This document shows positions 7,309-8,267 of a DNA stretch of 8,267 bases, in pieces. The notes under the pieces are model-generated. The model saw only the letters and a list, made by a program, of their open reading frames with translations. It had not been told where the DNA came from and did not search any database. Position 1 is the first letter of the stretch; each line of letters opens with the position of its first letter. The DNA lies in assembly GCA_021413595.1 (NCBI GenBank), contig JAIOQD010000485.1, forward strand, positions 1-8,267, read 5' to 3'. The translations under genes were made by a program, and so were the position numbers. The DNA comes from Bacteroidota bacterium. GTDB lineage: Bacteria > Bacteroidota > Bacteroidia > 2-12-FULL-35-15.

Positions 7309-8100
7309 ATGAAAACACCAATTTCTTACTATGGAGGCAAACAAAAGCTTGCTGCAACAATTTTAAAGTTAATCCCTAAGCACAATCTTTATTGTGAGCC
7401 ATTTATTGGAGGTGCTGCAATATTCTTTGCAAAGGAACCGTCTAATTTAGAAGTCATAAATGATGTAAATAAAGAGTTGGTTAATTTCTACCGGACAGTT
7501 CAGAATGATTATGTAGGACTTGAAAAGGAGATAAAGATAACATTACATAGCCGTGATCTGCACCGTAAGGCAAATGTTATATACACTAATCCCGATATGT
7601 TTTCTGAAATAAAAAGGGCTTGGTCTGTGTGGGTTTTATCAACTCAGAGCTTCGCAGCTATGCTTGATGGCAGTTGGGGTTATGATGTTGGCAAAAACAC
7701 CACTACAAAGAAAATAAGCAACAAAAGGGAGTCATTTACAGAGGATTATGCCATTAGACTACAAAATGTCCAAATTGAATGCACTGATGCGCTCCGAATT
7801 ATCCGGGCAAGGGATACCAAGGAAGCCTTCTTTTATTGCGACCCGCCATATTATAACTCCGATATGGGGCATTATGATGGTTATACTATTGAAGACTTTG
7901 AGGGGCTTTTAAAATGCTTATCCGCTGTAGAGGGTAAATTCCTTTTGAGTTCCTACCCCTCGCCCATCTTAAAGAAGTATGTTAAGCTGCATGGTTGGCA
8001 TCAGGTTGAGATCGAGCAAACGGTGTCAGTTGGTTCTAATAGCCCAAAGCCTCGGAAGTGTAAGATTGAGGTATTAACGTCCAATTATCCAATTAAATGA
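7309..8100 (+). CDS. D12-class DNA adenine N6-methyltransferase (Dam-like)
   Basis: This complete 263-residue protein has the usual length for the class, which transfers a methyl group from S-adenosylmethionine to adenine N6 in a short DNA site. The N-terminal YYGGKQKL (residues 7-14) and EPFIGGAAIFF (30-40) form the SAM-binding region. INDVNKELVNFY near residues 55-66 is typical of the family, and CDPPYY contains the catalytic DPPY at residues 178-181. The C-terminal KCKIEVLTSNYPI is also characteristic. All key motifs are intact, so activity is likely. Specificity cannot be read from sequence; GATC is a common target of relatives and occurs several times in this window. No restriction endonuclease gene is adjacent in the window, so it is probably an orphan phage methylase that protects the genome from host nucleases or affects regulation. 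The ATG at 7309 gives the canonical N-terminus. Confidence 0.95.
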   Translation: MKTPISYYGGKQKLAATILKLIPKHNLYCEPFIGGAAIFFAKEPSNLEVINDVNKELVNFYRTVQNDYVGLEKEIKITLHSRDLHRKANVIYTNPDMFSEIKRAWSVWVLSTQSFAAMLDGSWGYDVGKNTTTKKISNKRESFTEDYAIRLQNVQIECTDALRIIRARDTKEAFFYCDPPYYNSDMGHYDGYTIEDFEGLLKCLSAVEGKFLLSSYPSPILKKYVKLHGWHQVEIEQTVSVGSNSPKPRKCKIEVLTSNYPIK

Positions 8101-8130
8101 TGTTTAAAGGAGGGGGGTATCTCAAAACTC

Positions 8131-8168
8131 GTACTTTTCGTTTTGAAAATTTGTACTTTTGGTTTTTG
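8131..8168. repeat. Pair of 14-bp direct repeats downstream of the methylase
   Basis: GTACTTTTCGTTTT at 8131-8144 and GTACTTTTGGTTTT at 8153-8166 differ at one base and start 22 bp apart, about two turns of DNA. Such spacing suits a protein binding the same face of the helix, for example a repressor operator, but no regulator or promoter can be tied to them. The remainder of 8101-8267 is A/T-rich and I see no convincing gene, tRNA or attachment site in it. Confidence 0.5.
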
Positions 8169-8267
8169 CGATTATACATACTTTATTCTTTAACCCAACT
8201 AGGTTTCAATTCCAAAAATATATTTATATATTAAAGATGAAGGTAATGGATAAAATCGAACCATAAC

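Noticed and set aside
8107..8116. Strong Shine-Dalgarno-like AAAGGAGGGG after the methylase
   Set aside because: No start codon follows at a suitable distance, and the other genes here do not use such sites.
8158..8186. Bacteroidota-type promoter (TTTG at 8158-8161, TACTTTAT at 8179-8186)
   Set aside because: The spacer is 17 bases instead of about 19-21 and the -7 element lacks the final TTTG match; too weak to annotate.
8237..8266. Start of a new gene at the right edge (ATG at 8237)
   Set aside because: The frame reaches a stop after nine codons.
8242..8267. Minus-strand GGTTCGATT resembling a tRNA T-loop, hence a possible attachment site
   Set aside because: The flanking bases do not form a T-stem and there is no acceptor stem or CCA; it is a chance match.

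Overview
The window is AT-rich, and every convincing gene lies on the + strand. The genes are closely packed and often overlap by one or a few bases. Their starts are preceded by A/T-rich leaders rather than strong Shine-Dalgarno sequences. Together with the protein families recalled, this points to a contractile-tailed (myovirus-like) phage or prophage of a Bacteroidota host. No integrase, tRNA or host gene is visible, so free phage and prophage cannot be told apart here.

Layout. Positions 1-7133 are a late tail/baseplate module. It holds the 3' end of a gp25/gp46-like baseplate gene (1-285), a small LysM/tail-X-like gene (285-575) and a 1268-residue Gly/Ala/Thr/Ser-rich fibre gene (575-4381). 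These are followed by a small charged protein of unknown role (4427-4855), a baseplate J-like gene (4870-5733), a tail protein I-like gene (5726-6325) and a second, shorter fibre-like gene (6336-7133). The first three genes are joined by TAATG overlaps of one base, and J and I overlap by eight bases. The order gp25-LysM-(fibre)-J-I-fibre matches a P2/Mu-type baseplate cassette with a large fibre gene inserted before J. The J/I/gp25/LysM products would form the baseplate wedge and hub, and the two fibre genes would supply host-binding appendages.

Positions 7134-7308 hold no convincing gene, but they hold the most striking object in the window. This is a densely self-complementary element (7143-7278) in which three consecutive segments can each pair in two ways. 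The local mode gives three small hairpins (8, 7 and 6 bp). The long-range mode gives 18-bp and 9-bp nested stems plus a 10-bp pairing between the apical loop and the 5' flank, which is a pseudoknot. A run of seven T's sits at the foot of the inner stem. This looks like a structured RNA, a switch or an attenuator lying between the tail operon and the next gene.

Positions 7309-8100 encode a complete D12-class (Dam-like) DNA adenine methyltransferase without a partner nuclease in view. The last 167 bases carry no convincing gene. They contain a pair of near-identical 14-bp direct repeats spaced 22 bp apart, which could be an operator.
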